A stretch of 38,805 nt of DNA from Pseudomonadota bacterium (lineage in GTDB: Bacteria; Pseudomonadota; Gammaproteobacteria; Steroidobacterales; GCA-2729495). The stretch is taken from the NCBI GenBank assembly GCA_963205295.1, contig CAUJIY010000132.1, positions 1-38,805 of the forward strand, given 5' to 3'. The notes beneath the pieces are model-generated. The model saw only the letters and a program-made list of their open reading frames with translations, had not been told where the DNA came from and ran no database searches. The position numbers were made by a program, and so were the translations under genes. Shown piece after piece: positions 31,103 through 38,805 of this stretch. Positions within the stretch are counted from its first letter, which is position 1; each line of letters starts with the position of its first letter.

Positions 31103-32392
31103 ATGGCGCACAAATGTGCCCTGATCGTCGACGACAGCCGCACGGCGCGGCAGGTGCTCGGCGAGATGCTGGCCGCCAACCGGCTGCGCGTGGAAACGGC
31201 CTCCTCGGCCGAGGAAGCGCTCGAGTACCTGCGGCGCAGCCGTCCGGACGTGATCTTCATGGATCACCTGATGCCGGGCATGGACGGCCTGCAGGCCGTA
31301 CAGGCCATCAAGAGCAACCCGGCGACGGCCACGATCCCGATCATGATGTACACCTCGCAGGCGGGCGAGGTGTACGTGGGCCAGGCGCGCGCCCTCGGCG
31401 CCGTCGGGGTCCTGCCGAAGCAGATCAAGGCGGTTGAGGTGTCGGAAGTCCTCAGGTCGCTGCGCCTCGTCGACGACGAGGCGGCGCCGGAGGTAGCGGA
31501 GCCGCCGGTGCAGATCCCGCGCGACCTGCCGCGCCTGCCGGATGAGGGTGATCGGACCGACCTGCGGCGCTGGCTGCGCGAGCAGTTCGAGGGCCAGACC
31601 ACGGCGCTGCGTGCCGATGTCGAGGCCACGGTCTCGCGGCTCCTCGGCGAGCAGGTGCCGCAACCCAGGCCTGCGGCACCGCTGCGCTCCTGGCTGACGC
31701 CGCTGCTGGTGCTGACGCTCACGGTGCTGGCGGGCGCGTTCTTCTGGCTGCACCTCGACACGCAGCGCAAGTGGCGCGCTGCCGTGGAACAGAACACCAG
31801 CCTCATGGCGGCGATGACGGTGCGCCGCGCGAGCGCGGCCGCCACCGCGGCGAACACCGTGCGCCAGCTGGACGCCGAGCGCGACGCCGTCTCGAGCCGC
31901 TCCGGCGAGTTCGTGCGCGCGCTCGAGTGGGGCGTCAACCAGTCGGCGACCTTCCCGCCGGGGGCCGAGCCGTTCGATTCCCGGCGCCTGGAAACCCTGC
32001 GCGGCCTGCTCGAGCGCCTGGCGACACTCGGTTTCACCGGCGTCGTGCAGCTCGACAGCCACGTCGGCGATTTCTGCTACGTCCGCGGTCCCGACGACAG
32101 CCTGATGCCGGCGCCGGACAGCCTGCCGGCAACCGACTGCGCACGCATCGGTCTCGGCGCGGATGAAGCCCGCTCGGTGTCCGCGCGCCAGTCGGTGGTG
32201 TTCGCCAGCTTCCTCGGCACCCGTACCACCGATGCCGCGGTGCGAATCGAGATCGTGCCGCACGGCAATGCAGCGCCGCGGGTGCCGTACCCGGCCGACC
32301 CGCAGGGACTCACTGCCGGGGAGTGGAACGCCATCGCGCGCGAGAACCAGCGCGTCAGCGTCACGCTGTGGCCCGATACCCTGCTACCCTGA
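31103..32392 (+). CDS. CheY-like receiver fused to a membrane anchor and extracytoplasmic domain
   Basis: 429 residues. Residues 1-123 are a complete receiver: acidic pair D10-D11, phospho-acceptor D54 in DVIFMDHLMPGMDG, Thr84 in MYTSQ and Lys106 in GVLPKQI. A ~70-residue linker with helical heptad-like stretches follows, then one membrane segment at about 197-218 (WLTPLLVLTLTVLAGAFFWL). The last ~210 residues, predicted periplasmic, form a helical region and then an alpha/beta-looking part with two cysteines (HVGDFCYV; ATDCARIG) that I do not recognise. Receivers are almost always soluble or N-terminal to cytoplasmic outputs, so this layout is unusual. ATG 31103 has GGAAG eight bases upstream. 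Divergent from the c-di-GMP protein. Confidence 0.85.
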   Translation: MAHKCALIVDDSRTARQVLGEMLAANRLRVETASSAEEALEYLRRSRPDVIFMDHLMPGMDGLQAVQAIKSNPATATIPIMMYTSQAGEVYVGQARALGAVGVLPKQIKAVEVSEVLRSLRLVDDEAAPEVAEPPVQIPRDLPRLPDEGDRTDLRRWLREQFEGQTTALRADVEATVSRLLGEQVPQPRPAAPLRSWLTPLLVLTLTVLAGAFFWLHLDTQRKWRAAVEQNTSLMAAMTVRRASAAATAANTVRQLDAERDAVSSRSGEFVRALEWGVNQSATFPPGAEPFDSRRLETLRGLLERLATLGFTGVVQLDSHVGDFCYVRGPDDSLMPAPDSLPATDCARIGLGADEARSVSARQSVVFASFLGTRTTDAAVRIEIVPHGNAAPRVPYPADPQGLTAGEWNAIARENQRVSVTLWPDTLLP

Positions 32393-32458
32393 ACGTCAAC
32401 CGCCGGGGCGCTGCGATCGTCGCCACGCCGCCCGGCGCCAGCGACAACGGCGAACGAC

Positions 32459-33430
32459 ATGGCCGGCTTCGAGCCCCCAGCCCTCATCCGCGATGCGCAC
32501 CTGCAGTCGGCGCTGGCCAGTGCTCCATGGCGGCAGCGCCGGGTGCATCGCCACGCAGCGCCGTACCTCGCCGGCACCGTCGTCGAGGTCGTCGACGGTG
32601 GTGCGGGCGTGCGCCTGCTTGCCGAGCACACGGCCCCGGTGGATGGCGGCACCGGGCGCATGGCGGTGCTGATCCACGGCTGGGAAGGCAGTGCACGCTC
32701 CAGCTACATGGTGTCGCTCGCGGCGCGGCTCGTGCACGCCGGCTTCCGTGTGGTGCGGCTGAACCTGCGCGACCACGGTGATTCGCATCACCTCAACGAG
32801 GAGCTGTTCCATTCCTGCCGCCTCGACGAGGTCGTGCACGCCGTGCGGGTCCTGCAGGATCGTCATCCGGACGAGCGGCTGTACGTCGGTGGTTTTTCAC
32901 TCGGTGGAAATTTCGCGCTGCGGGTGGCGGCCCGCGCCGCCGAGGCCGGGTTGCGGATCGAGCGCGTGCTCGCGGTCTGTCCCGTGCTCGATCCGCGGGC
33001 GACCCTCGCCGCACTCGACGGCGGCCTGCCGCCGTACCGCCTGTACTTCATCCACAAGTGGCGCAGTTCGCTCGAACGCAAGCGCGCGGCCTTTCCCGGC
33101 CGCTACGACTTCGGCGAGCTTGGGCGCTTTCGCGATCTGCGCAGCATGACGGACTACTTCGTCCGCCACCACACGGAGTTTCCCGACCTCGACAGTTACC
33201 TGGCCGGCTATGCGCTCACCGGCGAGCGCCTCGCCAGGCTCGAGGTGCCCGGCGAACTGCTGCTCGCCGTGGACGACCCGGTGATCCCGGTCGCCGACGC
33301 GGCCCGGCTGGCGCGGCCGCCGGCACTGCGCATCGTGTGCAGCCGCTGGGGTGGCCACTGCGGATTCGTCGCCAACTATCGCCTCGACAGCTGGCTCGAC
33401 GACTACGCCGTGCGCGTCTTCGGCGCCTGA
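32459..33430 (+). CDS. yheT: alpha/beta hydrolase, YheT family
   Basis: 323 residues. AB-hydrolase fold with the oxyanion segment VLIHGWEGSARSSY, the nucleophile elbow GGFSLGGNFAL (Ser), the acid residue in LLAVDDPVIP and the histidine in WGGHCGFV, the family's usual triad. YheT relatives are esterase-like proteins of uncertain substrate. Starts 66 bp after the receiver gene on the same strand; whether they are cotranscribed is unclear. Confidence 0.88.
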   Translation: MAGFEPPALIRDAHLQSALASAPWRQRRVHRHAAPYLAGTVVEVVDGGAGVRLLAEHTAPVDGGTGRMAVLIHGWEGSARSSYMVSLAARLVHAGFRVVRLNLRDHGDSHHLNEELFHSCRLDEVVHAVRVLQDRHPDERLYVGGFSLGGNFALRVAARAAEAGLRIERVLAVCPVLDPRATLAALDGGLPPYRLYFIHKWRSSLERKRAAFPGRYDFGELGRFRDLRSMTDYFVRHHTEFPDLDSYLAGYALTGERLARLEVPGELLLAVDDPVIPVADAARLARPPALRIVCSRWGGHCGFVANYRLDSWLDDYAVRVFGA

Positions 33431-33529
33431 GCCTGCGGCCACGTGCCGCACGCCGGCGGTAAAGCATCCCCGATCCCGGCCGTGGCCGTGTAGGCTTATG
33501 GACCCCGGAGGTGTCAGGAGTGCGATGAG

Positions 33530-35092
33530 GTGACCCGGTCGTACGACGAGCGGCTTGCAGCCCTGGATGGCGCAGGGGGGCCGGCGCTGCTGCGGGGCGG
33601 GCTGCGCGGCGTCGAGAAGGAGTGCCTGCGCGTCACGCCCGAAGGGTTCATCGCGGCCACCGATCACCCGATGGCGCTCGGCTCGGCGCTGACCAACCGC
33701 TACATCACCACCGACTACTCCGAGGCGCTGCTCGAGTTCATCACGCCGCCAGATCCCGGTACGAAGGCCACGCTCGGCTTCCTCGGCGACATCCACCAGT
33801 TCGTCTGCGGCACCATCGGCGAGGAGCTGCTGTGGCCCACCTCGATGCCCTGTCGCCTGCGCGGCGAGGACGACATCCCGCTCGCCCGCTACGGCAGCTC
33901 CAACGTCGGCACCATGAAGACCGTCTATCGCCGTGGCCTCGGCTACCGCTACGGGCGCTACATGCAGGCCATCGCCGGCGTGCACTTCAACTTCTCGCTG
34001 CCCGACGCCTTCTGGCCGGCGTGGGCCGCCATCGAACGCCGGGATAGCAGCACGGCGGAGCTGAAGTCCGCCGCCTATCTCGGCATGGTCCGCAACGTGC
34101 GCCGGCTCGACTGGCTGCTGCTGTACCTGTTCGGCGCCTCGCCTGCGGTATGCCGCTGTTTCCTGCCCGGCGGTGCGGTGGGTCTCGTGGAACTCGACCG
34201 GAGCAGCTACTACGCACCCTGGGCGACGTCGCTGCGCATGAGCGACATCGGCTACAAGAACGAGAGCCAGGCGGGCCTGTGGATCTCCGCCAACAGCCTG
34301 GAGGAATACGTCGCCGACCTGTCGCGGGCGATACGCACGCCGAATCCGCGCTTCGAGCGCATCGGGGTGCAGGTCGACGGTGTCTGGCGCCAGCTCAACG
34401 CCAACCAGCTGCAGATCGAGAACGAGTACTACAGCACGGTGCGACCCAAGCGCTCGGCGCTGAGCGGTGAGCGGCCGACGACGGCGCTGCGCCGGGGTGG
34501 CGTCGAGTACGTGGAGCTGCGCGCTCTCGACCTCGATCCGTACTCGCCGATAGGGGTGGAGGAGCCGGCACTGCGCTTCGCCGAGGTGTTTCTCGTCTAC
34601 TGCCTGCTCGCGGCCAGCCCGCCCATCACCGCGGCCGAACGCGAGGACATCGATTTCAACCACGGTGCCGTCGCGCGCCGTGGCCGTGAGGACGGGCTGG
34701 TGCTGCGCCGTTGTGCGCAGCCGGTCGCCATGCGCGCCTGGGCAGGCGAGGTGCTCGGGCGCATGCAGGGCGTCGCCGGGATCCTCGATGCCGCGGCGGG
34801 CGACCACTACCGGCAGGCCTGCAGCGAAGCGGTCGCACGCCTCGAGGATCCCGGGCGTACGCCCTCGGCGCGGTTGCTGCGCGACCTGCACGAGCAGCGC
34901 CAGGGACTCGGCGAGTTCGGGCTCGATCTGGCGCGCCGCCACCGCGGGCACTTCCGCGCCATGTCGCCGCAGGCCAACAGCCACGGGCAACTGCTCGAGA
35001 CCGAGGCGCTGGCTTCGCTCGACCGTCAGTGCTGGATCGAGGAACACGACACGCTTGATTTCGCGGAGTACCTCGCCGCCTACTACGCCTGA
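33530..35092 (+). CDS. gshA: glutamate-cysteine ligase
   Basis: First enzyme of glutathione synthesis, joining glutamate and cysteine at the expense of ATP. 520 residues, the length of E. coli GshA. Characteristic segments: LRGVEKECLRVTPEGF, NRYITTDYSEALLEFITPP (glutamate and Mg sites), IAGVHFNFSLPDAFW, SLRMSDIGYKNESQ, NQLQIENEYYSTVRPKR and VEYVELRALDLDPY. Starts at GTG 33530 with AGGAG nine bases upstream. GshB is not in the window. The two membrane-anchored unknowns follow on the same strand. Confidence 0.95.
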   Translation: MTRSYDERLAALDGAGGPALLRGGLRGVEKECLRVTPEGFIAATDHPMALGSALTNRYITTDYSEALLEFITPPDPGTKATLGFLGDIHQFVCGTIGEELLWPTSMPCRLRGEDDIPLARYGSSNVGTMKTVYRRGLGYRYGRYMQAIAGVHFNFSLPDAFWPAWAAIERRDSSTAELKSAAYLGMVRNVRRLDWLLLYLFGASPAVCRCFLPGGAVGLVELDRSSYYAPWATSLRMSDIGYKNESQAGLWISANSLEEYVADLSRAIRTPNPRFERIGVQVDGVWRQLNANQLQIENEYYSTVRPKRSALSGERPTTALRRGGVEYVELRALDLDPYSPIGVEEPALRFAEVFLVYCLLAASPPITAAEREDIDFNHGAVARRGREDGLVLRRCAQPVAMRAWAGEVLGRMQGVAGILDAAAGDHYRQACSEAVARLEDPGRTPSARLLRDLHEQRQGLGEFGLDLARRHRGHFRAMSPQANSHGQLLETEALASLDRQCWIEEHDTLDFAEYLAAYYA

Positions 35093-35182
35093 CGCGGTGG
35101 CAGAACTCGCCGTCGGTTGTGCCGTGCCACCCGGCCCGTTTACCATCACGCAGCCCGTCTCGGGCCTGGGGATACAGGGCAG

Positions 35183-35860
35183 GTGGCGCGACTTTTCTAC
35201 GGATCGGTGTTCGGCGGCGTGCTGCTCAGCGTGCTCGCGGCCGGCGTGTTTCCATTGCCGGAGTCGACGCGCTACCGCTCGGTCATCGCCGTGGTGCCGG
35301 ACGGTGGCCGTGAGGAAACCTTCATCATCGAGTGGCCGGGTGATCGCGTGCAGCCGCTGCGCGCCGCCGGCGCCGGCCCGGTGCACCCGGCCGGCCAGTT
35401 GTCGGTCCTCCAGGACGTAACCGGCGTAACAGCCGCGGCCGAGCTGTTCCGGCTGCGGGACGTCGCCGGCAATGTCGTGGGCCTGGCGAGCCGCACAGCG
35501 ACTGCGGCCGACCCGGCCGAGGCAGGCCGTGGCTCGCATTCCGAGTGGATGTTGCTCCTGCCGAGCCGCGGTTCACTGTTTCTGTCGCAGGCCGATGCCC
35601 ACGACACACTGCCGCGGCCCGATGCCGCCGGCCGCATCGTGCCGGTGGTCGACATGCCGGCGTTCTGGGCCGGTGGCGAACGCCAGCGCATCACCGCCGG
35701 TCCAGCGGACGGTGGCACCGGGCGCGTAGGTGGCGGCACCGCGGAGTTCGCCGGCCTGCAGGGCAGCTACGACGAGACCTGGGAACGGCGCGAGGTCGCC
35801 GCGAACGGCACGAGCCGCGGGCGCATTACGCTGCGCACCTGGGTGCAGGCGGTGCCGTGA
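35183..35860 (+). CDS. membrane-anchored protein of unknown function
   Basis: 225 residues starting at GTG 35183. One N-terminal hydrophobic segment (YGSVFGGVLLSVLAAGVFPL) is followed by a likely periplasmic domain rich in Val, Gly and Arg, with no cysteines and no motif I recognise. An earlier in-frame start exists but lies before the hydrophobic N-terminus and lacks a ribosome site; the site for 35183 (CAGGGCAG) is weak too. Its stop overlaps the next gene's ATG by one base (TGATG), so the pair is probably coupled and works together. Confidence 0.68.
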   Translation: MARLFYGSVFGGVLLSVLAAGVFPLPESTRYRSVIAVVPDGGREETFIIEWPGDRVQPLRAAGAGPVHPAGQLSVLQDVTGVTAAAELFRLRDVAGNVVGLASRTATAADPAEAGRGSHSEWMLLLPSRGSLFLSQADAHDTLPRPDAAGRIVPVVDMPAFWAGGERQRITAGPADGGTGRVGGGTAEFAGLQGSYDETWERREVAANGTSRGRITLRTWVQAVP

Positions 35861-36501
35861 TGAAAGCCCTCGTCATCATCGCCGGGCTCGTCATCGGCCT
35901 GTTCGCCGGCACCACCGTGCTGCTGTTCAACCCGATCGCCTTTGCGCGGGACGGCGCTGCGGGACTGTCGGGTGCCATCCGCAGCTTCAGCTGGCAGGGC
36001 GGCGCCGGCTACGAGGGGCTGGCGCTGACCCCGGCCGGGTTGCTCGGGTTCGGCGCTGACCGGACATTCGACGATCCGGGTATCGGCGACGCGCGCGCCG
36101 AGGTCGTCGCGCTCGGCAGCGATGCGGGCAACCGCCCGGCACTGGCGGTACGCCTCTCGGCACTGGCGCGGCCGAACTCGCTGCTGCAGGCCCGGCTCGG
36201 GATGGTCACCGCCTGGAACATCGTCTGGCCCGGACAGGGCAGTCTGCTGCTTGCGGGGTCGGAGAATTTCTGGACCCCGGTGCGTGATGGCCTGTGGTCG
36301 GCGTTGCGTGGACGGGGCTTTCAGCCTGGCCGCGCCAGCTATGCACTGCCGCCGGTGCCCGGGCTCGGTGCCAACCTGATCGTCGCCGGCAGTGGCGAGT
36401 TCGCCGCCGTGCGCGGCGGCTTCCGTGAGGAGTACTCGCCTGTGGACGATGCCCCGGGCGACCTGGTCGGCCTGCGCCAGCTGGACCTCGCGATCGAGTG
36501 A
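35860..36501 (+). CDS. second membrane-anchored protein of unknown function
   Basis: 213 residues. N-terminal membrane anchor or uncleaved signal (ALVIIAGLVIGLFAGTTVLLF), then a hydrophilic, extracytoplasmic-looking domain with GTTV-, NFWTPVRDGLW- and LVGLRQLDLAIE-type segments and no recognised motif. Coupled to the preceding gene through TGATG. Both proteins share an N-in anchor and similar size, but I see no clear sequence similarity between them. Its stop codon lies in a hairpin shared with the convergent reductase gene. Confidence 0.75.
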   Translation: MKALVIIAGLVIGLFAGTTVLLFNPIAFARDGAAGLSGAIRSFSWQGGAGYEGLALTPAGLLGFGADRTFDDPGIGDARAEVVALGSDAGNRPALAVRLSALARPNSLLQARLGMVTAWNIVWPGQGSLLLAGSENFWTPVRDGLWSALRGRGFQPGRASYALPPVPGLGANLIVAGSGEFAAVRGGFREEYSPVDDAPGDLVGLRQLDLAIE

Positions 36502-36514
36502 GGCGGACGCCTCA
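36499..36514. terminator. hairpin spanning two convergent stop codons
   Basis: TGAGGC-GGAC-GCCTCA: a 6-bp stem whose outer triplets are the TGA of the plus-strand gene and, on the other strand, the TGA of the reductase gene. No T tract, so it may be a weak or rho-assisted end rather than a classical terminator. Confidence 0.4.
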
Positions 36515-37741
36515 GCCGGGGCTGGCGCTCGCGGCGATGTCCTTGAAGGGGATCGCCGTATCCGCCACGAGCGCCGGGTCGAGCCGCGCTCCCTGTGCGA
36601 TCAGCTTCTTCGACAGCATGAACTCACGCGGGCTGTTGACCGCGTGCACGGCGATCAGCTGCTCGCCGGTGAAATAGCAGGCGGCGAACGCGCGCTTGTC
36701 CGGATCACCACGTACCACCATCGTGGTGTAATCCTCGGCGATGCCGGTCATCTGCAGCTTCAGGTCGTACTGATCCGACCAGAACCACGGGATCTGGGCG
36801 TAGGGCTCGGGCTGGCCGAGTATGGCGAGTGCCGCGGTCTTGCCCTGTTCCTGCGCGTTGTGCACGGACTCCAGGCGCAGGCGCCGGCCGAGCAGCGCGT
36901 TCGGGTGACTGGTGCAGTCGCCCGCAGCGTAGATGTGCGGATCGCTGGTGCGGCACAGTTCGTCGACGACGATGCCGTTGTCGACCTCGAGGCCGGCGGC
37001 TGCGGCAAGCGCCGTGGTCGGCAGGATGCCGACCCCGACCACGACCAGATCGGCTGCCAGGGCCGCACCGGCGGTGCACTGAACCTCCACGTGGCCGGCA
37101 GCCCGGCGGATCCCGGTGACCCCGGTCTGCAGCCGGAACGCAACGCCGGCTGCCTGGTGGGCCTTCAGGTAGAACTGCGACAGCAGGGGTGCGACCGCGC
37201 GCGCCATCAGCCGGTCGGCGATTTCCACCACGGTGACGGCAAGGCCCGCCTGCACCGCGACCGCCGCAACCTCGAGGCCGACGTAGCCGCCGCCGATGAC
37301 CACCAGGCGCTGTCCGGCGCGCAGCTGCGGCTGGATCCCGCGCACGTCATCGATCGTACGCAGGTAGTGCAGCTGCGGCACATCGTGGCCCGGGATCGCC
37401 AGGCGGCGTACGTGGCTGCCGGTGGCGAGAACCAGGCGGTCGTAGCCGAGGTCCGCGCCGTCGACACGGACCGTGCGGCGGCTGCGGTCGATGGCTTCCA
37501 CGCGGGTGCCGAGGTGCAGCTGCACGCCGTGATCCACATAGAATGACTCGGGGCGCAGGTGCAGCCGCTCGAGTTCCATCTCCCCGGCGAGGTACTTCTT
37601 CGACAGCGGCGGGCGCTGGTACGGGAGGTAGGGCTCCTCACCCACGAGGAGGATCCCGCCGGTGAATCCGCCGTGGCGGAGCGTGATGACCGCCTGCGCT
37701 GCGGCCTGGCCGGCACCCGCGATGATGACTTTGTCGGGCAT
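36512..37741 (-). CDS. NAD(P)H:ferredoxin reductase-like FAD oxidoreductase
   Basis: 409 residues. FAD site KVIIAGAGQAAAQAV at the N-terminus, PYQRPPLSKKYL, LVLATGSHVRRL, the NAD(P)H site VVIGGGYVGLEVAAVA and the second FAD contact IYAAGDCTSHPN. The C-terminal reductase domain begins FWSDQYDLKLQMTG. This is the layout of rhodocoxin, putidaredoxin and terpredoxin reductases that supply electrons to a [2Fe-2S] ferredoxin for P450s or ring hydroxylases. Neither a ferredoxin nor an oxygenase lies nearby, so its partner is unknown. Divergent from qor, convergent with the unknown gene. Confidence 0.9.
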   Translation of the reverse strand: MPDKVIIAGAGQAAAQAVITLRHGGFTGGILLVGEEPYLPYQRPPLSKKYLAGEMELERLHLRPESFYVDHGVQLHLGTRVEAIDRSRRTVRVDGADLGYDRLVLATGSHVRRLAIPGHDVPQLHYLRTIDDVRGIQPQLRAGQRLVVIGGGYVGLEVAAVAVQAGLAVTVVEIADRLMARAVAPLLSQFYLKAHQAAGVAFRLQTGVTGIRRAAGHVEVQCTAGAALAADLVVVGVGILPTTALAAAAGLEVDNGIVVDELCRTSDPHIYAAGDCTSHPNALLGRRLRLESVHNAQEQGKTAALAILGQPEPYAQIPWFWSDQYDLKLQMTGIAEDYTTMVVRGDPDKRAFAACYFTGEQLIAVHAVNSPREFMLSKKLIAQGARLDPALVADTAIPFKDIAASASPG

Positions 37742-37785
37742 GGGTGTGTCGTCGTCGTCGCGGGACCTGCGCTCGGGCAGCCGAT

Positions 37786-37791
37786 TATACT
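37786..37791 (+). promoter_or_regulatory. candidate -10 (TATACT) of qor
   Basis: TATACT in an isolated AT patch 41 bases before the qor ATG, no clear -35. Confidence 0.4.
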
Positions 37792-37832
37792 CGCGGCGGT
37801 TGGCGCGCCGGCCGCGCGCGGAGGGAGCTTAG

Positions 37833-38804
37833 ATGAAGGCGATCCAGATCAGCCGCTATGGCGGCCCCGAGGTGCTCGAGTACGTCGATCTGCCGCAGCC
37901 GGTGCCCGGGCCTGGCCAGGCGCGGGTGCGCCACGTGGCGATCGGGCTCAATTTCATCGATACGTACCAGCGTTCCGGGCTCTATCCGCTGACGCTGCCG
38001 ACGACCCTCGGCATGGAGGCGGCCGGGGTGGTGGATGCCGTCGGTGACGGTGTCACCGGCGTGCGGGCCGGAGATCGTGTGGCGTACTGCAGCCCGCCGC
38101 CCGGCGCCTACGCCGAGGCGCGGGTCATCGCTGCCGACCGGCTGGTGAAGCTGCCCGCGAACGTCGACGAGCGCACCGCGGCGGCCAGCATGCTCAAGGG
38201 ACTCACGGCCTGGTATCTCCTGCGCCGCAGTTATCCGGTCAAAGCGGGGGATACCGTGCTCGCCTACGCCGCCGCGGGCGGAGTCGGGCTCATCCTCGGT
38301 CAGTGGGCGGCGAGTCTCGGCGTGCGCGTCATCGGTGTGGCCGGCACGGCGGCGAAGGCGGCGCTCGCCCACCGGCATGGCTACGCCGAGGTGGTCGCTG
38401 CCGACGACCCGCAGCTGGTGGCGCGCGTGCGCGCCCTGACCGACGGCGAAGGCGTGGCCGCGGTCTACGACTCGGTCGGCCGCACCACGTTCACCCAGTC
38501 GCTCGACTGCCTGCGCCGCCACGGCGTGATGGTGACCTACGGCAACGCCTCCGGTCCGGTCGAACCGTTCTCGCCCCTGGAGCTTTCGCGGCGTGGTTCG
38601 CTGTACGTGACGCGGCCGACGCTCTTCGACTTCATCGTCGCACGTGCCGATCTGGAGGCAGCCGCTGGTGAGCTGCTCGGCCTGATCGCCCGTGGCACCG
38701 TGAAGATCCACATCGGTCAGAGTTATGCGCTGGCCGAGACGGCCCGTGCCCACGCCGATCTCGAGGCGCGGCGCACCACGGGCTCGACGGTGCTGGAGCC
38801 GTAA
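37833..38804 (+). CDS. qor: NADPH:quinone oxidoreductase, zeta-crystallin type
   Basis: 323 residues, medium-chain dehydrogenase family without zinc. N-terminus MKAIQISRYGGPEVLEYVDL, GLNFIDTYQRSGLYPLTLP (family segment around the active site), the nucleotide loop YAAAGGVGLILGQWA and VYDSVGRTTF are all typical of Qor. Reduces quinones one electron at a time with NADPH in characterised members. ATG 37833 follows GGAGGGA. The TAA stop (38802-38804) ends one base before the window edge, so the gene is complete. Confidence 0.94.
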   Translation: MKAIQISRYGGPEVLEYVDLPQPVPGPGQARVRHVAIGLNFIDTYQRSGLYPLTLPTTLGMEAAGVVDAVGDGVTGVRAGDRVAYCSPPPGAYAEARVIAADRLVKLPANVDERTAAASMLKGLTAWYLLRRSYPVKAGDTVLAYAAAGGVGLILGQWAASLGVRVIGVAGTAAKAALAHRHGYAEVVAADDPQLVARVRALTDGEGVAAVYDSVGRTTFTQSLDCLRRHGVMVTYGNASGPVEPFSPLELSRRGSLYVTRPTLFDFIVARADLEAAAGELLGLIARGTVKIHIGQSYALAETARAHADLEARRTTGSTVLEP

Positions 38805-38805
38805 A

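Noticed and set aside
32897-35539. 880-codon minus-strand frame opposite yheT and gshA
   Set aside because: Crosses two clear genes and their intergenic region, and shows no motif or ribosome site.

Overview
The window is 38.8 kb of very GC-rich bacterial DNA (roughly 70% by eye), densely packed with protein genes and without rRNA, tRNA, IS elements, prophage genes or CRISPR. Gene content points to a gammaproteobacterium on the Xanthomonadales / Nevskiales / Steroidobacterales side: a FadE-type long acyl-CoA dehydrogenase, proteobacterial-type GshA, an ExeA/GspA-GspB pair, YheT, YadGH, NudC and an acyl-ornithine type of arginine pathway. The first ~70 bases are an almost pure G/C homopolymer mixture that looks like a contig end, so the window is probably the edge of a draft or metagenome assembly.

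Layout. (1) 101-7139, minus strand: arginine operon argR-argG-[P-loop gene]-argC-argD-argF'-argB, with a strong sigma70-like promoter and an overlapping palindrome before argR. The carbamoyltransferase is of the acyl-ornithine class. ArgB has no acetyltransferase domain, and an uncharacterised P-loop protein, translationally coupled on both sides, fills the operon slot where an N-acylglutamate synthase would be expected. (2) 7140-7528: gene-free, with a short tandem repeat. Then come a His-rich exported protein, a TANGO2/NRDE protein, NudC and a FlhC-like regulator. (3) 10248-10379: an AT-rich divergent regulatory region with a palindrome. It separates the FlhC-like gene from a FlhD-like gene carrying a C-terminal extension. 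The flhD-like gene is followed by a YadGH ABC exporter and an SRAP protein. (4) 13448-19299, minus: an EamA permease, a membrane protein coupled to a fused DhaL-DegV (FakA-FakB-like) protein, and GspB and GspA. (5) 19345-22355: an isoprenoid block with ispA divergent from mvaD-mvaK2 (lower mevalonate pathway). (6) 22454-24602: a small CxxC protein, an exported SDR-like protein and a PEP-CTERM protein with a canonical sigma54 promoter and a clear terminator. (7) 24669-30893, minus: fadE, mdh with its terminator, a small periplasmic protein and a PAS-GGDEF-EAL protein. (8) 31103-38804: a REC-TM-extracytoplasmic protein, yheT, gshA, two membrane-anchored unknowns, a FAD reductase (minus) and qor.

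The items most worth following are: the divergent FlhD/FlhC-like pair with no flagellar genes in view; the P-loop gene as a candidate for the missing first enzyme of arginine synthesis; the mevalonate genes in a gammaproteobacterial setting; the sigma54-driven PEP-CTERM gene; and two unusual fusions (FakA-FakB-like, and receiver-TM-extracytoplasmic). All functional statements rest on motif recognition by eye, with no database search.
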